64,000 nucleotides of DNA, taken from positions 1 to 64,000 of the forward strand of contig JALOOM010000020.1 in the NCBI GenBank assembly GCA_025454395.1, written 5' to 3'. Below the pieces are notes generated by a model that saw only the letters and a program-made list of their open reading frames with translations, did not search any database and had not been told where the DNA came from. This DNA is from Elainella sp. Prado103. GTDB taxonomy: Bacteria > Cyanobacteriota > Cyanobacteriia > Elainellales > Elainellaceae. The position numbers and the translations under genes are program-made. Numbering within the stretch: position 1 is the first letter of the stretch; the number at the start of each line of letters is the position of its first letter. Below, one piece after another: positions 1 to 9,290 of this stretch.

Positions 1-298
1 AGGGGCTTTCGAACCAGGATTTGATTGCAAGTCCCTTCGCCCCTAGTGGGAGAAGGGATTTAGGGATGAGGGGAAAAGATTTGTCAGTCAATCAGGTAGT
101 GACTCCTATAATGCTGCCCCTTGCTGACGAACCAGGGATCGCCAAAAGCAGTGCGCCTTGATGTGGTGCCTTGATGTAGTGCCTTGATGTGGTGCCCTGG
201 GGAATGAAGGGAAAAGATTTATTAGCCAATCAGCGTTAAACTCACAAACAGACTGGTTCTAATAGTTTGATACTTGTTTCAATTGACTAGGGCATGGT
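1..298. repeat. Non-coding spacer with dispersed and tandem repeats
   Basis: No gene is visible. Bases 1-41 are identical to bases 20437-20477, so this is one copy of a dispersed cyanobacterial repeat. A 13 bp unit (gccttgatgtggt) is repeated three times at 155-193 with one change. Two similar stretches containing ggggaaaagatt / agggaaaagattta followed by a CAATCAG motif lie near 70-95 and 207-232. The spacer precedes the histidine kinase gene and may hold its promoter, but I cannot assign -10/-35 boxes. Confidence 0.6.
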
Positions 299-2503
299 TT
301 GCTGTTTTGCAGCCCGATGCCTATTCTCTGCGGGATTCATTTACTGCTAAATCACTGGAATCACTGGCCCTTGCCTCACCCTATGAATGACTTTTTGAGT
401 CCTTTTTTGAGTGCTAGTTCGTTCATCCCCCATGGTCATTGCTACCTCTGGAAACCAAGCCTAGTCTGGCTTCATGCTTCCTCAGACACATTGATTGCGA
501 CTGCTTACTATTCCATTCCCGTCACGCTGTTCTACTTTGTGCGGAAGCGGCGTGATTTACCCTTCAACTGGATATTTTTGTTATTTGCCGCTTTTATTGT
601 GGCCTGCGGTACCACTCATCTTGCCGAAATTTGGACACTCTGGTATCCAACCTATTGGCTTTCTGGCGGTATTAAAGTCATAACAGCCGGAGTATCAGCA
701 TTTACAGCTATTCAGCTTGTGCCCCTAGTTCCTCAAGCCTTAGCATTGCCCAGCCCACAACAATTAGAGCAAACCAATCGGGCTCTACAAGAACAAATCC
801 AGCAACGGGTCAAGGTTGAGGAAAAACTGCGTCATGCTCAAGGTTTATTAGAACAGCGCGTCCAAGAGCGCACGGCTGAATTGATGGCTGCCAATCAGCA
901 ACTCCAGCAAGAAATTGAAGAGCGGCAGCGCACTGAAGTGGCTTTGCGCACCAGCATGGAACAACTCGAACTCACCCTGAGTGCAGCCCAAATGGGCAAC
1001 TGGAGTTGGGAGATGGCGACTGATGTGGCGACGTTATCAGAGCCCGCAGCTAAAATTTTTGATATTTTCCCGCACCTCACGCCCACTTGGACAGAAATTC
1101 GTGGCTTGCTGGTTGCAGAAGATCGGGATCGGGCCCAGGCTGCTGTGGCTCAATCGATCGCTAATCATAGCGATTATGCCATCGAGTATCGGGTCATCTG
1201 TCAGGATCAGTCCATTCGTTGGGCTTCGGCAAAGGGACGAGCCCAGTATGATAAAGACGGAACACCGATCGGAATGTTAGGTGTAATACAAGATATTACT
1301 GAACGAAAACAGGCTGAGGAGGAGCGAGAACAACTTTTAGAACGGGAGAGAATTGCCAGGGAACAAGCTGAAAGAGCCAATCGGGTCAAGGATGAATTTT
1401 TGGCGATCCTGTCTCATGAATTGCGCACCCCCTTGAATCCGATTTTGGGCTGGACAAGTCTCTTGCGTTCTGGCCGGTTGGATCGGCAAAAAACGGCTGT
1501 GGCGCTAGAAACGATCGAGCGGAATGCCAAACTGCAAACCCAGTTAATTGAAGACTTGTTAGATATCTCGCGGATCTTACAAGGCAAATTAAATCTAGAA
1601 ATTGCTTCAGTTAATATCACATCCACCTTAGAGGCAGCAATCGAAGCCGTTGCCTTAGCGGCCGAAGCCAAAGGCATTCACCTCGAAAGGGATTTTGTTT
1701 TACCTGCGCCTTATGTGATGGGCGATGCCAACCGCCTACAACAGGTCGTATGGAACTTGCTCTCTAACGCTGTGAAATTTACCCCAACGGGTGGGCAAGT
1801 GCAGATTCAGTCAACGTTGATCGAACAGCAGGTCAGAATCACCGTATCTGACACTGGGAAAGGGATCGCAGCAGGCTTTCTCCCCCATGTGTTTGATTAT
1901 TTTCGCCAAGCCGACAGCTCAACCACCCGATCGTTTGGGGGCTTAGGGCTAGGCTTAGCCATCGCACGTCAGATTGTGGAATTACATGGCGGAACGATCC
2001 AGGCTGCGAGTGCGGGAGAAGGACAGGGCGCAATCTTTACGGTTCAGTTGCCTCTTAGTCCAATCGCTATGCCAGTCCAGATTGCCCTCCCTACTGCTAC
2101 CGCTTTGCCAGCCCAATCTATCCTGGCTCAAGTGCGGATTCTGGTTGTAGATGACGAGGTTGATACAAGAGCATTAGCAGCCTATGCCCTGGAACAGTGT
2201 GGTGCCCAAGTCCAGTTAGCCGCTTCGGCGCAAGAAGCCTTACAGATCGTTCAACAAGAACCACCCGATTTGTTAATTACTGACATTGGTATGCCCGATA
2301 TGGATGGCTATGAGTTAATTCATGCAATTCGTCGGCTCCCAGTAGGTGGATCGATCGCTGCAATCGCGCTCACAGCGTATGCCGGGGAGTCCAATCAACA
2401 GCAAGCCTTAAAAGCCGGGTTTCAAATGCATCTGTCAAAGCCGATCGAGCCAGCCGATCTGATTCAAGCCGTACTTCATCTGGTTCATCCCAATTCCAAA
2501 TGA
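299..2503 (+). CDS. Ethylene-receptor-like hybrid histidine kinase (membrane sensor, PAS, HisKA, HATPase, receiver)
   Basis: Membrane sensor kinase that probably binds ethylene through Cu(I) and signals by phosphorelay. The N-terminal three-helix region (about residues 55-145) has D63, Y70, C103 and H107 in CGTTH. These match D25, Y32, C65 and H69 of plant ETR1 with the same spacing. A coiled coil (about 155-215), a PAS domain (about 225-340), HisKA with phosphoacceptor H373 in SHELRTP, an HATPase domain with NLLSNAVKF and DTGKGI boxes, and a receiver with phosphoacceptor D662 follow. No GAF domain, present in plant ETR1, is visible. The start shown is TTG; ATG at 317 in the same frame is an equally possible start. 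The ethylene ligand is inferred from the residues; no response-regulator partner lies next door. Confidence 0.93.
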   Translation: MLFCSPMPILCGIHLLLNHWNHWPLPHPMNDFLSPFLSASSFIPHGHCYLWKPSLVWLHASSDTLIATAYYSIPVTLFYFVRKRRDLPFNWIFLLFAAFIVACGTTHLAEIWTLWYPTYWLSGGIKVITAGVSAFTAIQLVPLVPQALALPSPQQLEQTNRALQEQIQQRVKVEEKLRHAQGLLEQRVQERTAELMAANQQLQQEIEERQRTEVALRTSMEQLELTLSAAQMGNWSWEMATDVATLSEPAAKIFDIFPHLTPTWTEIRGLLVAEDRDRAQAAVAQSIANHSDYAIEYRVICQDQSIRWASAKGRAQYDKDGTPIGMLGVIQDITERKQAEEEREQLLERERIAREQAERANRVKDEFLAILSHELRTPLNPILGWTSLLRSGRLDRQKTAVALETIERNAKLQTQLIEDLLDISRILQGKLNLEIASVNITSTLEAAIEAVALAAEAKGIHLERDFVLPAPYVMGDANRLQQVVWNLLSNAVKFTPTGGQVQIQSTLIEQQVRITVSDTGKGIAAGFLPHVFDYFRQADSSTTRSFGGLGLGLAIARQIVELHGGTIQAASAGEGQGAIFTVQLPLSPIAMPVQIALPTATALPAQSILAQVRILVVDDEVDTRALAAYALEQCGAQVQLAASAQEALQIVQQEPPDLLITDIGMPDMDGYELIHAIRRLPVGGSIAAIALTAYAGESNQQQALKAGFQMHLSKPIEPADLIQAVLHLVHPNSK

Positions 2504-2671
2504 GTTATACCGACTTTCCATAGGGGATCTAGCATGGATTTCACTTCGCGATCGTTGTCTAATACAGTCTGTGCTGCCCATCAGACGGATTCAAGCACAA
2601 ATGCTCAGAAATGAATTACATCCATGCTAGATATCACCTCACTAGCTGACTACCCAGTCTATGCGTCGTGG

Positions 2672-3304
2672 CTAGAGCGCGAAGTTGGGCGGTAAAATTA
2701 CTTGATCGATCACATGCACCACCCCATTTTCTGCCAGAATATCGGGCTGGGTCACGTTGGCCGTATTGACTCGAACTTGCTGGGTTGCACTATCTACTTG
2801 CACATCCACTGACTCACCAGCGGCGGTTTCAACGGCACCTGCTTGAAGTTGCTGAGCCGTGACTTGCCCTGGCACAACATGATAAAGCAACAATTGCCGT
2901 AATGTTTCTTGATTCTCAGGCAGAAGCAACTGCTGGCGGGTTTCTGCCGGAATGGCCTCAAAGGCTGCATCGGTAGGTGCAAAAACCGTATAAGGTGTAG
3001 TTCCCTCTAAAGTTGATTTGAGGTCGGCCGCTTCCAATGCTGATGCTAGGGTGCTCAAGGATGGATTAGTCTCAACAACACTGACAATATCCTCTGCATT
3101 GGTCGCTGTCGTGCTATTCGGTGCAGTTGCATTCGGTGAGGTAGTTACAGGAGACTCTGAAACCGGGGATTCTGTAACCGACGAGTCGGGCACTGTAGCC
3201 TGAGGTGTTTCGTTACAGGCAGCAACAATGGGTAGGAGCAGCAAACCTGCCATCAGCCCTGTCAGTTTATGTCTTTTAATTGAAAATGCCATGAGATACC
3301 TCAA
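2672..3304 (-). CDS. Fasciclin (FAS1) domain lipoprotein
   Basis: Predicted secreted, lipid-anchored adhesion-type protein. A signal peptide ends in the lipobox IVAAC with C30 as the lipidated cysteine. A Ser/Thr/Pro-rich linker follows to about residue 70, then one FAS1 domain (about 72-208) with the typical TPYTVFAPTDAAF and LLYHVVPGQVT segments and VHVIDQVILPP at the C-terminus. The start may be the ATG at 3304 or the one four codons in (3292). It stands alone, convergent with the histidine kinase. FAS1 proteins act in cell-surface adhesion; its partner is unknown. Confidence 0.88.
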   Translation of the reverse strand: MRYLMAFSIKRHKLTGLMAGLLLLPIVAACNETPQATVPDSSVTESPVSESPVTTSPNATAPNSTTATNAEDIVSVVETNPSLSTLASALEAADLKSTLEGTTPYTVFAPTDAAFEAIPAETRQQLLLPENQETLRQLLLYHVVPGQVTAQQLQAGAVETAAGESVDVQVDSATQQVRVNTANVTQPDILAENGVVHVIDQVILPPNFAL

Positions 3305-4133
3305 ATTATTTCATTACTGATGCTTGATCGCTGTTGCCCGGAAGTGATGGGTTGAGTGATGTACTGAGATGTATTCCAATGTTGCAATGTGAATCGCCTG
3401 CCATGAATTACTCAATTTGAATCACTCAATTTGGATCACTCAATTTGGATCGCTTGATATTGCTTGACCTTGATATAGACTACTGATTCCATTGGCTTAA
3501 CCGGCGTTTCACTACAGCGATCGAAACCCAACGGCTTCAGGACAACGTTAAAAACAAACTGCCGCTTTCACCCTCTGTCTTTAGTTGGACTTTACAGTTA
3601 GGCTTTCTTTACAGTTAGGCTTTCTTTACAGTTAGGCTTTACAGTTGGGCTCTACTGCCATCAAGCAGAAGGTAACTGCTGCAAGGTAACTGCAAGGTAG
3701 GGCGTGGCGATTTGGCTCTCAACCCAATGCCCCGGAGAAAAGCGGTTTTGGAATGCTACCGTCTGGGATGCAAATGATTACAATAGTGCCTAGTTGAGTA
3801 ACACCTAGCTCAGCCGAGAGTTAAGAATCGATCTCCGGAAGAGCGATCGGATTCGCTGTATCTGTCTAATTCAGATGGTCGGTAGTCCAGATGGTCGGTA
3901 GTCCAGATGGTCGGTAGTCCAGATGGTAGGTAGTCCAGATGGTAGGTAGTCCAGACACAGGCAATTCGGATGATGAGTAGTCCAGATCATGGGCAGTTCA
4001 ACCAATCCAGGTAATAGGTCGTTCAACCAATCAGTCGTTCAGACGATCGATTCTTCCCTACCTGATACACTCCACTGCCAATCACTCCACAAATGTTCTA
4101 TCAATGTTCCACAATAGTCCCTAGCTCTAATGC
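3305..4133. repeat. 829 bp spacer with three tandem-repeat blocks
   Basis: No coding region is supported. It holds three distinct direct-repeat blocks. Three copies of a 14 bp unit (actcaatttgRatc) lie at 3410-3451. About three copies of a 17 bp unit (tttacagttaggctttc) lie at 3591-3637, with a diverged fourth. Five copies of a 16 bp unit (agatggtcggtagtcc, the last two with g for c) lie at 3873-3952. The divergent promoters of the fasciclin and PBP genes must lie here. The repeats are not CRISPR-like: units are adjacent, with no spacers. Confidence 0.8.
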
Positions 4134-6476
4134 ATGACCTCTTCGCCACCGCCTAACCAACCCCCCAAATTGCCATCCCCACCACCAGCTCAGCCACCAG
4201 CTCAGCCACCGGCTCAGCCGCCAACTCAGCCGCCAACTCAGCCGCCGAAGACCTTGCTGGGTGCTTTGACGCAGGCTGTGCGGACTGTACAGGCTAAAGT
4301 CGATTTTTCAAAACTCCAGTTGAAGCCAAACGCGAGGGTGCCAGAACTCTGGGTGCAGGACGCTGATTCTCCAAAGGCGGAAGTCTATCCACTGCTGGGG
4401 GAACGCTATCTATTAGGGCGGAGTTCGAAGTCCTGTGACATTGTGGTTCGGAATCCCGTCGTAAGTCAGGTACATTTATCCCTGACTCGTGATCAGCGGC
4501 AAGGGAATACTCCATTTGTGTTAAGAGATGAAAACTCCACCAATGGGATCTATCGGGGCAAACGTCGCTTAACGAAACTCTCACTGCGGCACGGAGATGT
4601 ACTCACCCTCGGCCCACCGGAATTGGCAGCAGCCGTTCGAATTCAGTATCACAATCCGCCACCTTGGTACGTCAAAACGGCTCGGTATGGGCTATACGGG
4701 TTTACTGGGCTCACTGCTTTAACGGCGGTCTGGATTGGACTGGAATGGCAGCGCTTTGCCGTTCGCCCTTTGCCCGCTTCGGTTCAGGGCCCAGTCGTTG
4801 TTTATGCCAGAGATGAAGCCACGCCCCTACGAGCGATCGAAACTCGAGCTCATCTGGAACTCAAGAGCTTGAGTGATTTCTCTCCCTATTTGGCTAAGGC
4901 CGTGATTGCCTCAGAAGATTCCCGTTTTTACTGGCATCTGGGAGTAGATCCGATCGGGATTTTCCGAGCGCTGGTGACAAATCTCCGAGGGGGTGAAATT
5001 CGCGAGGGTGGCAGTACAGTCACTCAACAGTTGGCCCGCAGTATTTTCAGAGAGTATGTGGGTACGGCCGATTCAGCAGGTCGGAAACTGCGAGAAGCGG
5101 TTGTGGCCTTGAAGCTGGAGACTTTCTACAGCAAAGACTTTTTGATGTTGACTTACCTGAATCGCGTTTATTTAGGGAATGGCAACTATGGGTTTGAGGA
5201 TGCTGCCCAATTCTATTTTGGTAAATCTGCAAAGGATCTAACCCTCTCAGAAGCCGCAACCCTAGTGGGAATCTTGCCTGCCCCTAATGCCTTTAACCCA
5301 GTGCGGGACTATGATACAGCGGTTGAATTTCGCGATCGAGTGCTCAATCGCATGGTGGTGTTGGGCATGGTCAGTGCGGATGAAGCCCAGCGGGCCAGAC
5401 GATCGCGTATTGAAATTAACCCCAAGGCGATCAAGGAATTGGAAAGCACGATCGCTCCCTATTTTTATGCAGAGGTATTTGCCGAGATTGAGACTTTGCT
5501 AGGCGATCAGCTAGCCCAAGAGGGGAATTTTATCGTCGAAAGTAGTCTAGATCTGAATGTACAAGCTCAGGCCGAAGCTTCCCTGCAAACGGCGATCGCC
5601 ACAACCGGCAACGTGAAAGGGTTTTCCCAAGGTGCAGTCGTCACCTTAGACTCCGGCACGGGCGGAGTGTTAGCAATGGTGGGCGGGCTGGATTTTCGCG
5701 AGAGTCAGTTTAATCGCGCCACACAAGCTTACCGCCAGCCTGGATCGACCTTCAAAGTATTTGCCTATGCTGCGGCATTAGACCAAGACATTTCACCTGG
5801 CAATGTCTACTCCTGCGCTCCCCTCAATTGGCAAGGGCAGTTTTTTGAAGGGTGTCGATCGGGGGGTGGCAGTCTCGATATGTATAGCGGCTTAGCCCAA
5901 TCTGAGAATGTGGTAGCGCTCCGAATTGCCGAGCAGGTAGGGTTGGAGTCCGTCATCCGATTGGCTAAAACCCTGGGAATCACTGCCAAGCTTGACCCGG
6001 TGCCGGGGATGGTACTCGGACAAAATGAGGTCACCTTACTGGAATTAACGGGTGCTTATGGAGTCTTGGCCAACGAAGGTGTGCGAAATCGCCCTCACAC
6101 CATTAATCGGATTTTAGACAGCAGCGATTGTGAGAACTTGAATGATCACCGGACTTGTCGGGTGATCTACGATTATCAACAAGATGCTGAAATCAATCGC
6201 CCTGTACTTTCCCCTCAAATTGCGTCAACAATGACGACTCTGTTGCAGGGAGTCACTCAATCTGGAACAGCAAGCAATGCTTTTTTGGGATTGGGGGAAG
6301 CAGGCAAAACCGGCACAACCAATGACTATGTCGATTTATGGTTTGTCGGTTACATTCCAAGCCAATCGCTCGTCACGGGCATTTGGTTTGGGAACGACGA
6401 CAATACCCCCACGCTGGGCACCAGTGCAGATGCTGCTCAACTGTGGGCGGACTATATGCGAAGAATTACGCCTTGA
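4134..6476 (+). CDS. Class A penicillin-binding protein with N-terminal FHA domain
   Basis: Bifunctional peptidoglycan synthase, anchored in the inner membrane with its catalytic part in the periplasm. Order: a proline/glutamine tail with five 12 bp coding repeats (4185-4244); an FHA domain (about 85-170) with LLGRSS, VSQVHL and NSTNG; a membrane helix (about 185-205); a GT51 glycosyltransferase with E261 in ASEDSRFYWH and GGSTVTQQLAR; and a transpeptidase with S538 in PGSTFK, SEN at 590 and KTGTT at 725. All catalytic motifs are intact. The cytoplasmic FHA domain suggests control by binding a phosphothreonine protein, which is inference. The start is ATG; no good ribosome site is visible. 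A 9 bp inverted repeat follows the gene. Confidence 0.95.
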   Translation: MTSSPPPNQPPKLPSPPPAQPPAQPPAQPPTQPPTQPPKTLLGALTQAVRTVQAKVDFSKLQLKPNARVPELWVQDADSPKAEVYPLLGERYLLGRSSKSCDIVVRNPVVSQVHLSLTRDQRQGNTPFVLRDENSTNGIYRGKRRLTKLSLRHGDVLTLGPPELAAAVRIQYHNPPPWYVKTARYGLYGFTGLTALTAVWIGLEWQRFAVRPLPASVQGPVVVYARDEATPLRAIETRAHLELKSLSDFSPYLAKAVIASEDSRFYWHLGVDPIGIFRALVTNLRGGEIREGGSTVTQQLARSIFREYVGTADSAGRKLREAVVALKLETFYSKDFLMLTYLNRVYLGNGNYGFEDAAQFYFGKSAKDLTLSEAATLVGILPAPNAFNPVRDYDTAVEFRDRVLNRMVVLGMVSADEAQRARRSRIEINPKAIKELESTIAPYFYAEVFAEIETLLGDQLAQEGNFIVESSLDLNVQAQAEASLQTAIATTGNVKGFSQGAVVTLDSGTGGVLAMVGGLDFRESQFNRATQAYRQPGSTFKVFAYAAALDQDISPGNVYSCAPLNWQGQFFEGCRSGGGSLDMYSGLAQSENVVALRIAEQVGLESVIRLAKTLGITAKLDPVPGMVLGQNEVTLLELTGAYGVLANEGVRNRPHTINRILDSSDCENLNDHRTCRVIYDYQQDAEINRPVLSPQIASTMTTLLQGVTQSGTASNAFLGLGEAGKTGTTNDYVDLWFVGYIPSQSLVTGIWFGNDDNTPTLGTSADAAQLWADYMRRITP

Positions 6477-6511
6477 TAATCAACCCTGGGCTGACTCTGA
6501 AGTGACTCTGA

Positions 6512-6540
6512 GTTTTCAGCGGCTACTCTGAGCTGAAAAC
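6512..6540. terminator. Hairpin downstream of the PBP gene, possible terminator
   Basis: A perfect 9 bp stem (gttttcagc / gctgaaaac) with an 11 nt loop starts about 35 bp after the PBP stop. On the plus strand no T-run follows, so an intrinsic terminator is possible but weak. Confidence 0.4.
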
Positions 6541-6979
6541 AAGAGATTGAGCTAGGCGATTCACCAAAAATTCACTTTCTCGTGGCATTATGAGGGTGAA
6601 TCGAAGCTATACAGAATTTAATAATCGCTGCTAAGAGACTGACAACAGAGCATCAAACTATCAGAAGCTTACCAGATCATTGCTGCCAGTAGATTGCTAG
6701 CAAAAAGTGCGCTAGAACAATAGAGAGCCAGATGCGCCGTGACCGCTTTGTCCTTGGGTGGATCGGATTGGGTTTCGGGTTGGGTTGTTCGAGCATTCAT
6801 GCAGTTCGTTGCGAAAAGTTAAACAAAGATGTTTTTCATTTTGCTGCCATTTGCTTATAGATCGGATATGATCACGAGCAAAGCAGTTTTCGGTAGCAGA
6901 GTGTAGAGGAATTCAATTGGGTTCCTTCAGTTCTTCTCCGGCCTGCATGCCCCTTGTGTCGAATGGTTTGGAGAGGATC
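6541..6979. other. Spacer upstream of the RNA-binding protein gene
   Basis: About 440 bp with no supported gene. It should contain the promoter and a long 5' leader of the RRM gene, whose relatives in cyanobacteria are often cold-regulated. I see no clear promoter boxes or repeats. Confidence 0.4.
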
Positions 6980-7270
6980 GTGACTATTTACGTTGGCAAC
7001 CTGTCTTTTCAGGCAACTGAGGATGATTTGCGGGAAGTCTTTGCCGAATACGGGAAGGTAAGCCGAATTAGTTTACCAACCGATCGCGAAACTGGCAGGA
7101 AGCGAGGATTCGCATTTGTAGAAATGGAAGATGAAGCCCAGGAGGATCAGGCAATTTCCGAACTTGATGGCGCTGAGTGGCTGGGTCGAGAGATTCGAGT
7201 AAATAAAGCGAAACCGCGTGAAGGTGGCGGCGGTGGCGGCGGCGGTGGTCGCCGAAATGGTGGTTTCTAA
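6980..7270 (+). CDS. RRM RNA-binding protein (Rbp family), glycine-rich tail
   Basis: Small cytoplasmic RNA-binding protein of the cyanobacterial Rbp family, 96 residues. One RRM domain starts at once: RNP2 is IYVGNLSF near the N-terminus and RNP1 is KRGFAFVEM near residue 42. A short tail with a run of nine glycines follows. The open frame reaches back to a TTG at 6917, but family members begin directly at the RRM, so GTG at 6980 is preferred; GGAGAGG lies just upstream, though very close. Family members take part in cold adaptation and mRNA binding or localisation. The gene is alone on its strand. Confidence 0.9.
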   Translation: MTIYVGNLSFQATEDDLREVFAEYGKVSRISLPTDRETGRKRGFAFVEMEDEAQEDQAISELDGAEWLGREIRVNKAKPREGGGGGGGGGRRNGGF

Positions 7271-7570
7271 CTCTGGTGCTCTTTAGCAATAGTCAAGCGC
7301 TCAAGCAGATTTAATGGATGAGCCCCGATCAGAAAGCGTAAATTGGTAGCCGAGTGAAGAAAACCGGCCATAGTTCAGCCAATTGATGGTTTTGCGATTG
7401 ATGGGCCTGTTCTGAGGTAGTAGCGTAGATGCTAGCATCTTTGACTCAAAGATAGCATAGTGGTGCTTGCGGTATCTTGGCCGCCACACTGCTATGCGGT
7501 TTGGATTGAAGAATCGTTAGAATCGAGACGGCGCTCAGTTGCCGTTTTATCTGCTCGTTTGACTGTATCT
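7271..7570. other. Spacer before the GTPase gene, with two overlapping palindromes
   Basis: Exactly 300 bp. The only clear structure is a 14 bp perfect palindrome AGATGCTAGCATCT at 7427-7440, overlapping a 17 bp one, ATCTTTGACTCAAAGAT, at 7437-7453. They lie about 120-145 bp before the chosen GTPase start and could be an operator. Confidence 0.5.
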
Positions 7571-9073
7571 ATGCTCCGAATGCGTTGGATTTTGATTGCC
7601 GTTGCGGTGTTGCTGACCTTAGGGTTAGCTTCTTCCCTATTCGACTCATTGCAGCGACTTTATTTTGGGCTGGCTGTTCTCTCGCCCCTGTTGGCTAGCC
7701 TGTTGTTGGTTGTTTTGGTAGGCGCTTTGATTGCGGGGATCGCCGCGCTGGTTTACTACCTACTGATTTTTGGTCGCCCCGTCAAGCCTAAGTCAACCCA
7801 GATTCGCCTCCCCACTGAAAAATCTGCTGTGGCAGAGCAATCGTTACGAGCAGTACAACAGCAAGTGAGCCACATCCAGGATGAGGTAGCCCGCAAGGCT
7901 TTGTTGGAGCGATCCGAGGCAATTGCCCAGTCTTTAGAGCAGCGGGATTTCACAGTGGTGTTTTTCGGGACTGGCTCAGCCGGAAAAACCTCTCTCATTA
8001 ACGCCATTCTGCAGGAAATCGGGGGGAGTGATGCAACGCAGCCTCAAGGGGGGAGAGTGGGTGCTGCAATGGGGATTACCATTCATGAGCAAACTTATCG
8101 GTTGAGCTTAGAAGGGTTCGATCGAGATATTGTTCTGGTAGATACGCCGGGCATCTTGGAGGCAGGCGCAGCAGGAGCGCAACGAGAGCAACAAGCCAAA
8201 CAGTGGGCAACTGATGCTGATCTGCTTATTTTTGTGTTGGATAATGACCTGCGGCAGTCGGAGTATCAAGCGCTTCAGATCCTGACTGAAATGGGTAAGC
8301 GGCTACTGGTGGTCTTCAACAAAATTGATTGCTATTTAGAGTCGGAAAGGCAACAGATTTTAGCTGCGCTTGATCGCCGCTTACAGGGAATGATTTTGGC
8401 AGATGACTTAATCGCAGTTGCTGCTAATCCCCATTTAACGATGCCCTATCCTGAAATCTTGCCACTGTTAGAACGCATGGCAACCGTCTTGCGCGCCGAG
8501 GGGGAAAACCTCATTGCCGATAATATTTTGCTGCAATCTCAGAGATTAGGGCAAGAAGCTCGTCAGATGATCGACCAAGAACGCCAGCATCAGGCTGAAA
8601 AAATCGTCGATCGGTTTCAGTGGATTGGAGCAGGAGTCGTGGCTGCCACGCCTTTACCCCTTGTTGATCTGGTCGCCACCGCCGCGATCAATGCTCAGAT
8701 GGTGGTTGAACTGGGACGAGTCTATGGTTGTGAGATGAACCTCGATCGCGGCAAGGAACTGGCCATTTCTTTAGCAAAAACCCTGGTCAGTCTGGGGGTT
8801 GTGCGAGGAGCCATCGAAATTTTCTCGATCGCCTTGCAGACAAATGTTGGCACTTTTCTGGTTGGGCGAGCCATCCAGGGTGTCACAGCCGCTTACCTGA
8901 CTCGAATTGCTGGCAAAAGCTTCATCGAATATTTCCGACAAAACCAGACTTGGGGAGATGGTGGCATGACGGAAGTTGTACAGGAGCAATTTCGGCTCAA
9001 TCGACGAGATGACTTTGTCAAAGCCTTTTTGCAAGAAGCGCTGGATCGGGTTGTGAAACCACTCGATCGCTAA
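7571..9073 (+). CDS. Membrane-associated Era-like GTPase with C-terminal DUF697-type domain
   Basis: Predicted membrane GTPase of 500 residues. Two N-terminal membrane helices (about residues 5-25 and 33-65) are followed by a G domain: Walker A GTGSAGKT at 133-140, DTPG at 191-194 and NKID at 250-253. The C-terminal half (about 340-490) has hydrophobic helices typical of the DUF697 (YcjF-like) family common in cyanobacteria. The frame is open back to 7460, but the ATG at 7571, just before the first helix, is the more likely start. The cellular role of this family is not established; membrane traffic or stress roles are guesses. It is followed by an 11 bp tandem repeat. Confidence 0.88.
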   Translation: MLRMRWILIAVAVLLTLGLASSLFDSLQRLYFGLAVLSPLLASLLLVVLVGALIAGIAALVYYLLIFGRPVKPKSTQIRLPTEKSAVAEQSLRAVQQQVSHIQDEVARKALLERSEAIAQSLEQRDFTVVFFGTGSAGKTSLINAILQEIGGSDATQPQGGRVGAAMGITIHEQTYRLSLEGFDRDIVLVDTPGILEAGAAGAQREQQAKQWATDADLLIFVLDNDLRQSEYQALQILTEMGKRLLVVFNKIDCYLESERQQILAALDRRLQGMILADDLIAVAANPHLTMPYPEILPLLERMATVLRAEGENLIADNILLQSQRLGQEARQMIDQERQHQAEKIVDRFQWIGAGVVAATPLPLVDLVATAAINAQMVVELGRVYGCEMNLDRGKELAISLAKTLVSLGVVRGAIEIFSIALQTNVGTFLVGRAIQGVTAAYLTRIAGKSFIEYFRQNQTWGDGGMTEVVQEQFRLNRRDDFVKAFLQEALDRVVKPLDR

Positions 9074-9103
9074 ACGAGGCTATCTTCCGAATTTCCAAGT
9101 GAT

Positions 9104-9147
9104 CTTCGAGTCACTTTCGAGTCACTTTCGAGCCACCTTCGAGCTAT
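9104..9147. repeat. 11 bp tandem repeat, four copies
   Basis: The unit tttcgagtcac occurs in four adjacent, slightly varied copies, starting 31 bp after the GTPase stop. Confidence 0.75.
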
Positions 9148-9250
9148 CCTCAAGTCATCTTTCAGTCTAGTGGTGTAATCCTCGAATTTGCGTGTCTTGT
9201 TCTGCGTATCTTGTTCTGCGTTCTGTATTATTTCTCAGGTATTCTTTAAA

Positions 9251-9290
9251 GAAAAAATTGCCTGACCTCATAAGCCCCCAAGGTCAGGCA
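9251..9290 (-). terminator. Intrinsic terminator on the minus strand
   Basis: Stem of 10 perfect pairs, tgcctgacct / aggtcaggca, then ATTTTTTC reading leftward. It would end the candidate RNA described above; read rightward there is no T-run. Confidence 0.6.

Noticed and set aside
6917-6979. Longer RRM protein from TTG 6917
   Set aside because: Adds 21 non-conserved residues; family members begin at the RRM.
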